Counted from the stretch's first letter, positions 51,660 to 61,261 are shown. The stretch is DNA of 64,000 nt from Streptomyces sp. CG1 (GCF_041080625.1 NZ_CP163518.1:1550001-1614000); one strand, 5' to 3'. A program made the numbers and translations. The notes: generated from the sequence alone by a model not told the origin.

Positions 51660-52640
51660 TTACGGCAGATGGCTGCCGATCTCGTTCACGGCCTCGGGTA
51701 CGGCGACGGATCCGCGGGTGCCGGCAAGCGCCGGCAGCATGACCGCGCCCGCAACGACGGCGGCGATGTGCAGCTCGGCCGCGACGGCGAGGTTCTCCGG
51801 CAGGGCCGTACCGGCGGGGTGGGCCGGCGCCACGTACATCAAGAACGGCAGCTGCCGGCCGCTCCACGCACAGCGGCCTCGTCCCCAGCCGGCCGAGCGT
51901 CAAGGGGATCCAGCGGGGCAGACGGGCGGGCCGACCGTGGCCGACGGTCCGGGTGGCGGCCGCGGCGGTGAACGCCCACGGCCCACACAGGCCGGTCAAC
52001 AGCCGTGCGCCGACGCCCTGTTGTGCCGGATACGCGACACCGGCGGTACCGCCGAGCGCCCAGTAGACCCAGATCGCCTCGATCAGCGCATCGGCGGCCG
52101 AAGCCCACCGCACCGGGCGGGCGGGCGAGGCCATGGCCCGCGTCGCCGACCCGGCCGGCGAACACCTCCAGCCAACGCCGTCGTAGGTGCGCGGGGCAGA
52201 GCGATCGCGAGACCGAGTCCCATGCCCACGAAGCTGGCGTGGATCAGCGTGGCATCCCAATCCGGCGTGGCCGGGCCGCCGTCGCGCGGGTGCCGTGGCG
52301 CGCCGTCCGACCGTCCCAGCAGCGAGTCGAGTACGGCGTACGTCGTACGGCAGCAGGGGACGAGGAAGCCCGTACTCACCCAGGCGACACTCGCGACCAG
52401 CCGCACAGGCAGGCGCAGGCCCCAGGGCCGTACCAGGGCGAGCGCCTCGGCGATGATCGCCCTATTGAGCACGACCCAGCCGGGCAGGCCGAAGCCGTCG
52501 CTGATGGGCAGTACGCCCGCGATCGCACCGACCATCCACGAGGCCTTGATCAACGCGTACAGCTCATCACGGCGGCCGCCCCGTACGCAGCCAGCCGACT
52601 CAGCCGGTCGAGGCGGTCCCCTGAGCCCGACCGGTTCACC
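51660..52640 (-). pseudogene. Degraded multi-pass membrane protein
   Basis: Hydrophobic blocks with protein-like composition appear in at least three frames: ALIKASWMVGAIAGVLPISD, LPVRLVASVAWVSTGFLVPC and TLIHASFVGMGLGLAIALPR (52600 to 52200), ALIEAIWVYWALGGTAGVAY and LLTGLCGPWAFTAAAA (52100 to 51950), and LAVAAELHIAAVVAGAVMLP (51842 to 51660). A GTG at about 52639 gives VNRSGSGDRLDRLSRLAAYG before the first break. Four or more frameshifts. Together they describe a roughly 300-residue, 8-10 helix protein; the family is not certain. Confidence 0.55.
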
Positions 52641-52656
52641 GAGTGACCTGTCGGGT

Positions 52657-53178
52657 TCAGTTCGGCGTCGCCGACCCGCGCCGCGGCAGCTTCCAATTCG
52701 GGCGCGGGAAGTGGCAGGTGTAGCCGTTGGGGTAGCGCTCCAGGTAGTCCTGGTGCTCGGGTTCCGCCTCCCAGAAGTCACTCACGGGCTCCACCTCCGT
52801 GACCACCTTCCCCGGCCACAGCCCGCTCGCCTCGACGTCCGCGATCGTGTCCAGGGCGACCCGGTGCTGTTCCTCGTCGCCGTAGAAGATCGCGGACCGG
52901 TAGCTGCGCCCGATGTCGTTGCCCTGGCGGTCGCGCGTGGTCGGATCGTGGATCTGGAAGAAGAACTCCAGGACGTCGCGGTAGCTCGTGACCGTCGGGT
53001 CGAAGAGGATCTCGATGGCCTCGGCGTGGTCGCCGTGATTCCGGTACGTCGCGTTCGGCGTGTCGCCACCGCTGTAGCCGACGCGCGTGGACACCACACC
53101 CGGTTGCTTGCGAATCAGATCCTGCATACCCCAGAAACAACCGCCCGCCAGCACGGCCCGCTCGGTTCCCACTGCCAT
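52657..53178 (-). CDS. msrA: Peptide-methionine (S)-S-oxide reductase MsrA
   Basis: A 173-residue MsrA. The catalytic GGCFWG has the nucleophilic Cys14. [40 protein letters not shown] and [14 protein letters not shown] are conserved. It repairs oxidised methionine with thioredoxin. Divergent from the chitinase gene across 368 bp. Confidence 0.95.
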   Translation of the reverse strand: MAVGTERAVLAGGCFWGMQDLIRKQPGVVSTRVGYSGGDTPNATYRNHGDHAEAIEILFDPTVTSYRDVLEFFFQIHDPTTRDRQGNDIGRSYRSAIFYGDEEQHRVALDTIADVEASGLWPGKVVTEVEPVSDFWEAEPEHQDYLERYPNGYTCHFPRPNWKLPRRGSATPN

Positions 53179-53420
53179 CGGTCACTCCCTGACGCTCGAG
53201 CCCGGCGCAGTCGTCGACGTGCCGGTTTCACCGGTCACCCAGCCTAATACCGCCCGCGAGCAACCAACCAGCGGCCACCACGGGACGCCACGATCGGCCA
53301 GCCGCCAGACGCCGGGGGCTGACGTCGGGGCGGGTGCGGCTCGGCCAACTCACCCTCGCCGCATCCGAGTTCCGCCCCGCGTGGCGGAAGGGCAGGCATC
53401 GTAAATCCGGATGGTTCCAG

Positions 53421-53432
53421 TTGGTCTAGTCC
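53421..53432. promoter_or_regulatory. dre-like element 1 of the chitinase promoter
   Basis: TTGGTCTAGTCC matches the DasR-responsive core TGGTCTAGACC with one mismatch. It lies 3 bp before a TTGACG -35-like hexamer (53435-53440) upstream of the GH18 gene, as in DasR-controlled chitinase promoters. Confidence 0.6.
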
Positions 53433-53458
53433 TCTTGACGGGGCGACGCGCCGGCTGT

Positions 53459-53472
53459 TTGGTATGTACCAA
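53459..53472. promoter_or_regulatory. Palindrome (dre-like element 2) of the chitinase promoter
   Basis: TTGGTA-TG-TACCAA is a perfect 6-bp inverted repeat. Its TGGT-N4-ACCA arms match the dre arms. It is about 75 bp upstream of the start codon, so it would cover the -10/start-site region if the TTGACG at 53435 is the -35. Confidence 0.6.
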
Positions 53473-53546
53473 CGTCGACCCGGCACGGCACCACCCCACC
53501 ACCCCACCACTCCACGCCCGAGGGGCACCCCGAGAGGGGCACTGAC

Positions 53547-55244
53547 ATGCACCTGGCAAGAATCGGCGCTTCCGCCTGCGCGCTCGCGCTGGCGGCCACC
53601 GGCGCCGTCATCGCTCTGGCACCCGCCGGCAGCGCCGCGACGAGCAGCGTCTACTCCGTGGCTCCCTATGTCGACATGTCGAACAGTCAGGAGGGCATGC
53701 TCGACACCGCCGTCACCGGACACCATCTCAAGGCCTACACCGCAGCCTTCGTACTCGGCGAAGGTTGCAACCAGATCTGGGGCGACACGCTCCCCATCGG
53801 CAACGACTCCTACACCGACCCCGAGATCGCCAAGGCGAAGTCCGAGGGCGCCTCCGTCATCATCTCCTCCGGCGGCGCGAGCGGTGAGCCGCTGGCCTGG
53901 ACCTGCTCCACCCAGAGCAGCATCGACGCCGGATACCAGGCCATCATCAACGACTACGGCGTCACCCAGCTCGACTTCGACGTCGAGGGCGCCGCCGTCG
54001 CGGACACCGCGGCCGCGGCCCGCCAGATGCAGGCGATGAAGGACCTCAAGGCGTCCAACCCGGGCCTGCAGTTCTCCATGACTTTGCCGGTGCTGACGAG
54101 CGGTCTGACCGGCGACGGCGTCAACATCCTCAAGGCCGCCAAGAACGCGGGCATCAAGATCGACGTGGTCAACGTCATGGCCATGGACTACTACGCGGGC
54201 ACCGGCACCGAGATGGGCCAGGGCGCGGTCGACGCCGCCAAGGCCACGCTGGCGCAGATGCAGTCCGTCGACTCCTCGTACAGCTACGCCAACCTCGGGA
54301 TCACCCCGATGATCGGCAAGAACGACGACGGTTCCACCTTCACCCTGGCCGATGCCCAGACGGTGGAGAGCTTCGCCGCGCAGAACGGCGTCGGGCGGCT
54401 GGCGTTCTGGTCGGCCAACCGGGACCAGCCGTGCAGCGGAAGCGCCAACTCCCTGCCCACGTGCAGCGAGATCAGCCAGAACAGCCTCGCGTTCACGGAC
54501 GCGTTCGTGCCCTATGAGGGCGGCGGGGGCGGAGGCACGACCAGTGACTTCTCCCTGTCCCTGGCGCCCGGCTCCTCGTCGGTCGCGCAGGGCGGCTCCG
54601 CCACCGCGACGGTCTCCTCGGCCGTCACCTCCGGCAGCGCCGAGTCCGTCAGCCTCACCGCCTCCGGCGCGCCCTCCGGGGTCAGCGTCTCCTTCAGCCC
54701 CGCCTCGATCACCTCCGGCGGCAGTTCGACACTGACGGCGACGGCCGGGTCGTCCGTGGCCGCGGGCACCTATCCGATCACCGTCACGGGCACGGCCGCC
54801 GGCGGCAGCCACAGCGCGACCTACACGCTCACCGTCACGTCAAGTGGTGGCGGGGGCGGCGGGGGCTCGCTGACCAACGCCGGGTTCGAGACCGGCAGTC
54901 CGAGCCCCTGGACCTGCACAGGCGCCGGCACCGTGGTCTCGACCCCGGTCCACACCGGCAGCCACGCCCTGCAGGTCACGCCCAGCTCCAGCAGCACCGG
55001 TGAGTGCGACCAGACCGTCACCTTGTCCCCCAACCACAGCTACACACTCACCGGTTGGGTCCAGGGTCCCTACGCGTACATCGGGGTCAGCGGCGGCGCC
55101 AGCGCCAGCACCTGGTCGAACAGCACGAGCTGGAACCAGCTGACGGTCGACTTCACCACCGGCAGCAGCGGAACCGTCACCGTCTACGTCCACGGCTGGT
55201 ACGGCCAGTCCGACGTCCACGCCGACGACTTCGCCCTCGGCTAG
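53547..55244 (+). CDS. Secreted GH18 chitinase with Ig-like and C-terminal carbohydrate-binding modules
   Basis: A 565-residue secreted enzyme: signal peptide 1 to about 30 (cleavage near GSA-A), GH18 barrel about 35-322 with catalytic D143-F-D145-V-E147 in QLDFDVEG, Gly-rich linker about 326-335, an Ig-like/FnIII-type beta domain (about 336-430), a second GGGGGGG linker and a C-terminal CBM-like jelly roll (about 440-565, LTNAGFETGSPSPWTCTG). Likely hydrolyses chitin to chitobiose. Two dre-like sites upstream suggest DasR/N-acetylglucosamine control. Confidence 0.93.
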   Translation: MHLARIGASACALALAATGAVIALAPAGSAATSSVYSVAPYVDMSNSQEGMLDTAVTGHHLKAYTAAFVLGEGCNQIWGDTLPIGNDSYTDPEIAKAKSEGASVIISSGGASGEPLAWTCSTQSSIDAGYQAIINDYGVTQLDFDVEGAAVADTAAAARQMQAMKDLKASNPGLQFSMTLPVLTSGLTGDGVNILKAAKNAGIKIDVVNVMAMDYYAGTGTEMGQGAVDAAKATLAQMQSVDSSYSYANLGITPMIGKNDDGSTFTLADAQTVESFAAQNGVGRLAFWSANRDQPCSGSANSLPTCSEISQNSLAFTDAFVPYEGGGGGGTTSDFSLSLAPGSSSVAQGGSATATVSSAVTSGSAESVSLTASGAPSGVSVSFSPASITSGGSSTLTATAGSSVAAGTYPITVTGTAAGGSHSATYTLTVTSSGGGGGGGSLTNAGFETGSPSPWTCTGAGTVVSTPVHTGSHALQVTPSSSSTGECDQTVTLSPNHSYTLTGWVQGPYAYIGVSGGASASTWSNSTSWNQLTVDFTTGSSGTVTVYVHGWYGQSDVHADDFALG

Positions 55245-55269
55245 AGCCCCACTGCGCGCGGCCGGGAGG

Positions 55270-56070
55270 TCAGCCCTTCAGGGCGTAGAACTGGATCGGT
55301 GAGTTCGGCCGGAAGCCGATGCGGGGATAGACGGGCGCACCGGCCGCGGTCGCGTGCAGGGTGGCGCGGGTCAGGGCGGTGGCCCGGGCGCCCTCGTGGA
55401 TGGCCTTGCGCGTGACCGCCTCCGCGTAGCCACGGCGCTGCCACTCCGGGGCGGTGGCGACGAGCACGACGAAGAGACGGCCGTCGGCCTCCACCGTCGC
55501 GGCGCACGTCACCGGGACGCCGTCCCTCACCCCCAGGTAGGCATGCACCTCGTTCTTCCACAGCGTGGAGCCGAGGAGCCCGTCGCGGCCGGCCTCCAGC
55601 GGGAATCCGTAGGCCCGGGAGTTCAAGTCGGCGTACGCCTGCAGCTGTTCGTCGGTGGTCACGCGCACGAACGTCAGATCGGGGTGGGACGGCTCGGGCA
55701 GAGGGATGACGTTCCCGGCCATGCCGGTGCCGGGGAAGGCGTACTCGAGGCCCGCCTTCTCGGCGGCCGTCCGCACCGCCGCCCGGGCCTCGGCGCCGAG
55801 GAGGTCCTCGAAGAGCCACAGGAATCCGGGACGGCGCTTCGCGCGCATGATGTCCGCGGCCTCGCCCAGACGTTGCCCGACGAGCGCCGCGTCGGCGTCG
55901 ACCTCGGTCAGAGTGACACAGTTCCAGAAGGGGAACCGGCAGTCGGCCCAGCGGACGGCGATCCCCGGCAGATCCCGGACATCGGCCTCCGTGTCACGGT
56001 CGAGGACCAGGGCGCGCCACCCCACGGCGAGCTGTTCCATCGACTCGATCGACTCCGTACGACCGGACAT
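55270..56070 (-). CDS. GNAT-family acetyltransferase
   Basis: A 266-residue protein whose C-terminal half (about 140-262) is the GNAT domain: VVLVATAPEWQRRGYAEAVT (acetyl-CoA motif QRRGYA) and GAPVYPRIGFRPNSPIQFYA at the end. The N-terminal half is an FR47-like degenerate lobe. The ATG at 56070 follows AGGAGG. Acceptor unknown. Its stop lies 25 bp from the convergent chitinase stop. 56071-56304 upstream shows no gene. Confidence 0.85.
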   Translation of the reverse strand: MSGRTESIESMEQLAVGWRALVLDRDTEADVRDLPGIAVRWADCRFPFWNCVTLTEVDADAALVGQRLGEAADIMRAKRRPGFLWLFEDLLGAEARAAVRTAAEKAGLEYAFPGTGMAGNVIPLPEPSHPDLTFVRVTTDEQLQAYADLNSRAYGFPLEAGRDGLLGSTLWKNEVHAYLGVRDGVPVTCAATVEADGRLFVVLVATAPEWQRRGYAEAVTRKAIHEGARATALTRATLHATAAGAPVYPRIGFRPNSPIQFYALKG

Positions 56071-56304
56071 CGGACCTCCTGAGTGGTGAAGTGGGAGACG
56101 GTGCTTCCAGTAATAGCCACTTCGCCCGGTACTCGCTCGCACACCGACAGCAAGGTCCGGATCTCGACCCAGGCCGCGGAAACCATCTATGTACGTCCCA
56201 TCGATGGTCCGACGTCAGCACTTCCGACTCGTCCAGTATCACTGCGAGTTGAGCCCCGCGAGACGGCGTCGGCGCCGTCGTTCGGGCGGCACCCGCGGCG
56301 TCGC

Positions 56305-57312
56305 TCAGGCCAGGTGTGACAGGGCCTCACGGGTGACCGCGCCGAGCAGTGGCTCGCCCGTCACCCACCGGTCGACCTCCGCCACCGCATACCGTCCGAG
56401 CCGCTGCACCTCGCTGCCCTGCGCACCGGCGATGTGCGGGGTGACCAGCACCTTCGGCAGGGTGAGCAACGGGTGGCCGGGCGGCAGCGGTTCGGGGTCC
56501 GTCACATCCAGGTACGCCTCCAGCCGCCCGGACGCACACTCACGGGTCAGCGCGTCCGTGTCGACGATGGCGCCCCGGGCCGTATTGATGAGCACACCGC
56601 CGTCCGGGATGAGCCCCAGCATCGCGGCGTCCAGCAGACCGGTCGTCTCCGGAAGCAGCGGCGCGTGGACGCTCACCACCGCCGACCGACGGCACAGCTC
56701 CGCCAGTTCGACCCGCTCCGCGCCGAGCCGGCGTGCCTCGTCGTCCGTCACACACGGATCGGTCAGCAGCAGCCGATGGCCCGCGTCGGAACGCCGTAGA
56801 CCGGCCAGCACGCCGCGGCCGATGCGTGAGGCGCCCACGATGCCCACCGTGCTGCCGTCGGCACCGGAACGGCCTCCGAAAGCCGGCCAGCCGTCTTCGT
56901 AGCGGGCCGCCATGGTCAGCGTGCGCCGCGTGGCGAGCGTGATGAGGGCCAGCGTGTAAGCGATGACGGGTCCGGCGTTGGCGTCGGCCGCCGACGACAC
57001 GGCGATGCCCCGTTCCCATACCGCGTCACTCACCAACGACTTGACGGTACCGGCGGCATGCATCACCGCGCGCAGCCGGGGCGCCCCGGCCAGGACGTCG
57101 GGCGTGAGCCGGGGGCAACCCCAGCCGCTGATGAGGATCTCCGCCTCGGCGAACTCGGCGGGGAACACCGCCCGTGGAGCCGAGCGCTCCGGGCCGGGTG
57201 CGAGCCGGACGCGGGCGGAGAGGCGTTCACGCAGCTCCGCGGGGAGCACCTGGTCGGCGATGGCGGGGTCCATGACGCAGACCACCACGGGCATATCGGG
57301 GCGGGCAGTCAT
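56305..57312 (-). CDS. D-2-hydroxyacid dehydrogenase
   Basis: A 335-residue NAD-dependent dehydrogenase. Rossmann motif GIVGASRIGRGVLAG (about 157-171), catalytic Arg in NTARGAIVDTDALTREC, Glu in LDVTDPEPLPPGHPL and His in VTPHIAGAQGSE. It is the last gene of a leftward cluster with Gfo/Idh and ThuA genes and an alpha-mannosidase stub, so the substrate may be a sugar-derived hydroxyacid. Confidence 0.92.
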   Translation of the reverse strand: MTARPDMPVVVCVMDPAIADQVLPAELRERLSARVRLAPGPERSAPRAVFPAEFAEAEILISGWGCPRLTPDVLAGAPRLRAVMHAAGTVKSLVSDAVWERGIAVSSAADANAGPVIAYTLALITLATRRTLTMAARYEDGWPAFGGRSGADGSTVGIVGASRIGRGVLAGLRRSDAGHRLLLTDPCVTDDEARRLGAERVELAELCRRSAVVSVHAPLLPETTGLLDAAMLGLIPDGGVLINTARGAIVDTDALTRECASGRLEAYLDVTDPEPLPPGHPLLTLPKVLVTPHIAGAQGSEVQRLGRYAVAEVDRWVTGEPLLGAVTREALSHLA

Positions 57313-57358
57313 GTGGCGTGGTCCTCTTTCGGTCGCATTCCGGCCGCATTTCGGTCGC

Positions 57359-57640
57359 TTAGTCGCTTTCCATGCGGTGCCGACGCTGTGTGGGCGGTCG
57401 GGCCCACCGCAGGCGCAAGGTCACCATCTGGAACCGCCGCGGCGCGAGAACGACACGCCCATTCACCGCGCCGAGCGGTTCCGCGTCGGGAAGCGGGCGC
57501 TCCGGCAGAACCGTCAAGGCGGCCCGGTCGGCGGCGAAGCCGTCCACCAGACCGTCCACGAGGACGGTGCACGGGCGCGGCCGCCGTTCGCCTCGTAACG
57601 GCGCACCACCAGGCGGCCGTTGCGGTCGTCAGCGAGCTTC
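57359..57640 (-). pseudogene. C-terminal stub of a GH38 alpha-mannosidase
   Basis: Two segments in adjacent frames: LADDRNGRLVVRRYEANGGR (about 57632-57570) and, after a one-base shift, TVLVDGLVDGFAADRAALTV, then LGAVNGRVVLAPRRFQMVTL, the terminal beta-domain of GH38 enzymes (RPFQIVTLRL-like ending). More than 900 residues, including the catalytic domain, are missing. Its 5' side joins the end of the Gfo/Idh gene, so one deletion removed most of the mannosidase. Confidence 0.6.
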
Positions 57641-58750
57641 GCCGCGCCCGGCGGGCGGGCCGCCCACCGGGGCGGGACGCTCGCAGGTGCTGCTCACCGG
57701 CAGCGCGCGTCCCTGGCCGGCCGCGTCCAGGAGCGTGAGCATGATGTCCAGGACGTGCGCGGCGAGTTCGGCAGAGGCGCGATGCGGGCGCCCGGCCGAC
57801 AGGGCCTCGGCCAGATCGGCGAGGCCCACGCCCCGCCCCGCGTCCCTGTGGCCGGCGGACACGGGCAGCGTGTCCCAGCCGTCACCGCGGTGGATCTCGA
57901 CCGGGCCGTCGAAGCCGTTGGGGTCGGGCACGGACAGCGAGGCGTCGGTGCCGTGCACCTCGATGCGCGGCAGCCGTGCGGCGCGGATGTCGAAGCTCAT
58001 GACCAGGGTGGACAGGGCTCCGCCGGCGTGCTCCAGGACGCCGGTGATGTGGGTGTCCACTTCCACGGGGAAGGTGTGTCCGGCGCGGGGTCCGCTGCCG
58101 ATCGTGCGTTCCGCGCGCGGTCGGGAGGAGGCGCCGGTCACCCGGACCACCGGGCCCAGCAGATGGACCAGGGCCGAGAGGTAGTACGGGCCCATGTCGA
58201 GCAGCGGGCCGCCGCCCGGCCGGTAGTAGAACTCCGGGTCCGGGTGCCACTTCTCGTGACCCGCGCTGGTCATGAAGGCGGTCGCCGCGACCGGCCGGCC
58301 GATCAGACCGTCGTCAACTGCCTTACGGGCAGTCTGAGTTCCCGTACCGAGGACGGTGTCGGGCGCGCAGCCGACCCGCCGTCCCGCCTCGCGTGCGACC
58401 GCCAGAACGGCGTCGGCCTCCTTCCGGTTCGCCGCGAGCGGCTTCTCGCCGTATACGTGCTTGCCCGCGCCGAGCGCCGCGAGGGCGACGTCCGCGTGCG
58501 CGGCCGGAATGGTGAGGTTGAGTACGGCGTCCACGTCGTCCCTGGCCACGAGGGCGGCCACGGACGGGGCCACGGCCACCGGGTGCTCGGCCGGCGCCTG
58601 ATGCGCGACCGCTTCCGAGCGGCCCTGGTCGAGGTCGGTGACGGCGGTCAGCCGTACGGACGTCAGCCGCTCCAGCGTCCGGAGGTAGGCGCCGCTGATC
58701 TTCCCCGCGCCCACGATGCCGATGCGCAGAGGTTTCACCGGCTCGCCCAC
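57629..58750 (-). CDS. Gfo/Idh/MocA-family oxidoreductase
   Basis: A 373-residue sugar dehydrogenase-type protein. NAD-binding RIGIVGAGKISGAYLRTL (about 9-26), the family EKP motif GKHVYGEKPLAANRKEAD and the substrate-domain WHPDPEFYYRPGGGPLLDMG with conserved Asp/His region. The GTG at 58750 is used (AAGGGGA upstream); it overlaps the ThuA stop by 16 bp. The last residues (CERPAPVGGPPAGRGEAR) are atypical and probably come from the deletion junction with the mannosidase stub. Confidence 0.9.
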   Translation of the reverse strand: MGEPVKPLRIGIVGAGKISGAYLRTLERLTSVRLTAVTDLDQGRSEAVAHQAPAEHPVAVAPSVAALVARDDVDAVLNLTIPAAHADVALAALGAGKHVYGEKPLAANRKEADAVLAVAREAGRRVGCAPDTVLGTGTQTARKAVDDGLIGRPVAATAFMTSAGHEKWHPDPEFYYRPGGGPLLDMGPYYLSALVHLLGPVVRVTGASSRPRAERTIGSGPRAGHTFPVEVDTHITGVLEHAGGALSTLVMSFDIRAARLPRIEVHGTDASLSVPDPNGFDGPVEIHRGDGWDTLPVSAGHRDAGRGVGLADLAEALSAGRPHRASAELAAHVLDIMLTLLDAAGQGRALPVSSTCERPAPVGGPPAGRGEAR

Positions 58751-59409
58751 AGCAGTCCCCTTTCGGTCAGCGTACGGACCTCCGGCACGTCGAAGTCGTC
58801 GGGCTTGTGCCCGATGGTCGAGACGAACACCCGGCCCGCGCCCCAGTTCCTGGTCCACACGGCGGGCATCGCGGCGGGCCGGTCGCGCAGTTCGTCGGGC
58901 GGGAAGATGGTGGTGGCCAGCACGTCGGTGTGCGGGTCGGTGAGCACCCAGTACTGCTCGGTGTGTACGGCGAAGTCGTCGAGCCCCGCGATGACGGGGT
59001 GGTCGGCGCGCTCGGGCCGCAGGTGCACGGTGTGGTCGTGGAAGCCCGGTGGGTGCATCACGAACTTGCCGCCGGTCAGCAGGTGGTAGCCGTGGTCGTG
59101 GAAGGAGTCGACGATGCCGCCGTGCCAGCCTGCCAGCCCGGTGCCCGCGCGCACCGCGGCGGCGAGATTCTCGCTCTGCTCCCGGGTGATGGTCCCCATG
59201 GTCCAGCACTGCACGATCAGGTCGGTGGCGGCCAGGCGCTCCATGTCCTCGTACACCACGAGGTCCTCGGAGCTCTCGACGGTGAATCCGTGCTCCTTGA
59301 GGAACGGGACGAATCCGTCGCTGATCGTCACAGGCTGATGCCCGTCCCAACCGCCGCGGACGACCAGCGCCCGCCGGGTGTCAGTGGTCAAGGTGGTGCA
59401 CGCTCCCAT
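58735..59409 (-). CDS. ThuA-like (glutamine-amidotransferase-fold) protein
   Basis: A 224-residue ThuA domain (LVVRGGWDGHQPVTISDGFV; DLIVQCWTMGTITREQSENL; GTGLAGWHGGIVDSFHDHGY; DHPVIAGLDDFAVHTEQYWV). ThuA proteins act with Gfo/Idh ThuB in 3-keto-disaccharide metabolism (trehalose/sucrose/maltitol). The 16-bp overlap with the Gfo/Idh gene makes this a ThuA-ThuB-like pair. Start ATG at 59409. Confidence 0.88.
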   Translation of the reverse strand: MGACTTLTTDTRRALVVRGGWDGHQPVTISDGFVPFLKEHGFTVESSEDLVVYEDMERLAATDLIVQCWTMGTITREQSENLAAAVRAGTGLAGWHGGIVDSFHDHGYHLLTGGKFVMHPPGFHDHTVHLRPERADHPVIAGLDDFAVHTEQYWVLTDPHTDVLATTIFPPDELRDRPAAMPAVWTRNWGAGRVFVSTIGHKPDDFDVPEVRTLTERGLLWASR

Positions 59410-59623
59410 CGGCGCCGCGTGCGGCGCGCGCGGCGGTCGGGGTGGAATGGTGTCGGCCAACAGGTCAGGCCGCTCAACAGAATTACCGCCGCTCGGACGG
59501 TGGCGCGCAAGGTGGCATGTGAACTCATGAACCGGCACGGACTCTGTCATCCCGGCTTTCTGTTGTCCCGGCGGTGCCAGGTGTCCCTTCTTCGACCGAG
59601 GCCGAGGCCGAGTCCCTGATCCG

Positions 59624-59830
59624 GCCCTGTCGCTCGGTACGGGCGGCGGCCTGGTGAACATGGCACAAGGGCTCGGCACCGCCCTGGCCGTCGCTCTGGT
59701 GACCCCCGCCCTGCACCTGGCGGGCAGCTGCGACATCCAGACCGGAACCATTGCAGGCAACCTTGTTGCCGGGGCGGTGGCAGTACCGGTGAAGCCGGAG
59801 CGGGAACAACTCCTGCGCACAAAGCGCTGA
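59624..59830 (+). pseudogene. C-terminal stub of an MFS transporter
   Basis: From 59624 a plus-strand frame reads GGGLVNMAQGLGTALAVALV and TPALHLAGSCDIQTGTIAGN to LLRTKR-stop at 59828-59830, the last helix and tail of a 14-TM-type MFS exporter. No start or upstream helices remain. It is a deletion remnant between the ThuA promoter region and the next gene. Confidence 0.55.
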
Positions 59831-59923
59831 CGCTGATACCCCGCCGGGTACGGGGCCCAGGGGTGGCGACCGCGGGGTGGCGGCCGCGGGAACGGAACCG
59901 TCCGGCGGAGGAGCGTGAGACCG

Positions 59924-60217
59924 ATGACGACGACAGGAAGCGACCGGCTCCACAGGATCGAAGTGAGCCGCGCCGAAGAGATCCCTCTGGTGACCAAGTG
60001 CGGGCGAAGGATCCAGGTACGGTGCCTGCGGTTGGGACATCCGGACCGGCCCGTCAGCCGCATCGCCCTGAACGTGGGAGAGGACCAGGGCGGCGAGCCG
60101 GGAGTCTGGGCGGCGCTCACCCCGGACGAGGCACGCGGCCTGGCCCGTCTGCTCCTTGAGCAGGCCGGCGCGACCGAACAGCCCGCCGCTGTCCGGCCGC
60201 GGGACGGCGCTTCCTGA
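59924..60217 (+). CDS. Conserved small hypothetical protein
   Basis: A 97-residue protein with GGAGGAG upstream of the ATG at 59924. The mid part (LVTKCGRRIQVRCLRLGHPD, VWAALTPDEARGLARLLLEQ) is balanced in composition and ends in a helical element resembling a short dimerisation module. No family recognised. Confidence 0.65.
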   Translation: MTTTGSDRLHRIEVSRAEEIPLVTKCGRRIQVRCLRLGHPDRPVSRIALNVGEDQGGEPGVWAALTPDEARGLARLLLEQAGATEQPAAVRPRDGAS

Positions 60218-60289
60218 TCCCGTAGCGGGCGGTGGAGAGTCGGACAGTCCCGCGCCACGGCATCCGTGACCGGCCTGCCCTGACGGTCG

Positions 60290-60871
60290 TCAGCCGCGGC
60301 GCAGGGTGGCGAGCGTCGTGGCGAGGTCGGCCGGACGCGGCCGGTTGTGGGGCAGCTTGCCCAGCAGGACGGCCATGCCGCAGGTGTCGGTGAGCGCGGA
60401 GAAGACGAGGCCGCCCGCGATACCGGCCGAGAGGAGCTGGAAAGCCGGGTGCACGAGGAGACCGAGGAGCAGGCCCAGGAATACGACCGTACCGGCGGTG
60501 AAGCGGACCTGCCGTTCCATGCTCCAGCCGGCCCGGGACCCACCTGCGGCGGGCCGCCGCAGGTCGTGTCCCCCGGCGGCCCACGCGGCGGTCCCGCCGA
60601 CGAGGGTGATGGCCGGGATGCCGTGCTCGGCAAGGAGTCTGCAGGCGTTCTCCGAGCGTGCGCCCGAAGCACACACCACGAGGACCTCGCCGCGTCCGGC
60701 GGCGTGCCGTATCTCGGGCACCGCGCGACGGATCCGGCCCAGGGGGATGTTGAGGGCTCCGGGCAGGTGGCCGGAGGCGTACTCGCCGGGAGTGCGCACG
60801 TCGATGACGGTGAGTTCGGACAGCCGGGCGCGGGCCTGGCCGGTGTCGAGGGCGCGAGGGGTGGTGGTCAT
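60290..60871 (-). CDS. Rhodanese with C-terminal DUF2892 membrane domain
   Basis: A 193-residue YgaP-like protein: a rhodanese domain (about 8-105; LTVIDVRTPGEYASGHLPGA, active-site Cys in VVCASGARSENA) joined to a two-helix DUF2892 membrane hairpin (about 120-175, RFTAGTVVFLGLLLGLLVHP). It would move persulfide sulfur at the membrane. Divergent from the cstR-like gene with a perfect palindrome in the 81-bp gap, so it belongs to that regulon. Confidence 0.9.
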   Translation of the reverse strand: MTTTPRALDTGQARARLSELTVIDVRTPGEYASGHLPGALNIPLGRIRRAVPEIRHAAGRGEVLVVCASGARSENACRLLAEHGIPAITLVGGTAAWAAGGHDLRRPAAGGSRAGWSMERQVRFTAGTVVFLGLLLGLLVHPAFQLLSAGIAGGLVFSALTDTCGMAVLLGKLPHNRPRPADLATTLATLRRG

Positions 60872-60921
60872 GGCAGATGTGATCCTTGATGGTCGCCGCC
60901 GTCCCGAACCGGGACGTACAG

Positions 60922-60935
60922 TACCCCTAGGGGTA
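60922..60935. promoter_or_regulatory. CstR/CsoR-type operator
   Basis: TACCCCTAGGGGTA, a perfect 14-bp palindrome with the G-tract/C-tract layout of CsoR-family operators, centred between the rhodanese-TM gene and the cstR-like gene, 18 bp upstream of the latter's start. Confidence 0.8.
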
Positions 60936-60943
60936 TTTCTTGA

Positions 60944-61240
<297 letters not shown>

Positions 61241-61261
61241 GGAAGCCGGGTCGGGCGGCCA

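Noticed and set aside
56071..56304. Possible small gene upstream of the GNAT gene
   Set aside because: Short frames only, without a ribosome binding site or protein-like composition; an ACCATC/GATGGT pair is too weak to call an operator.
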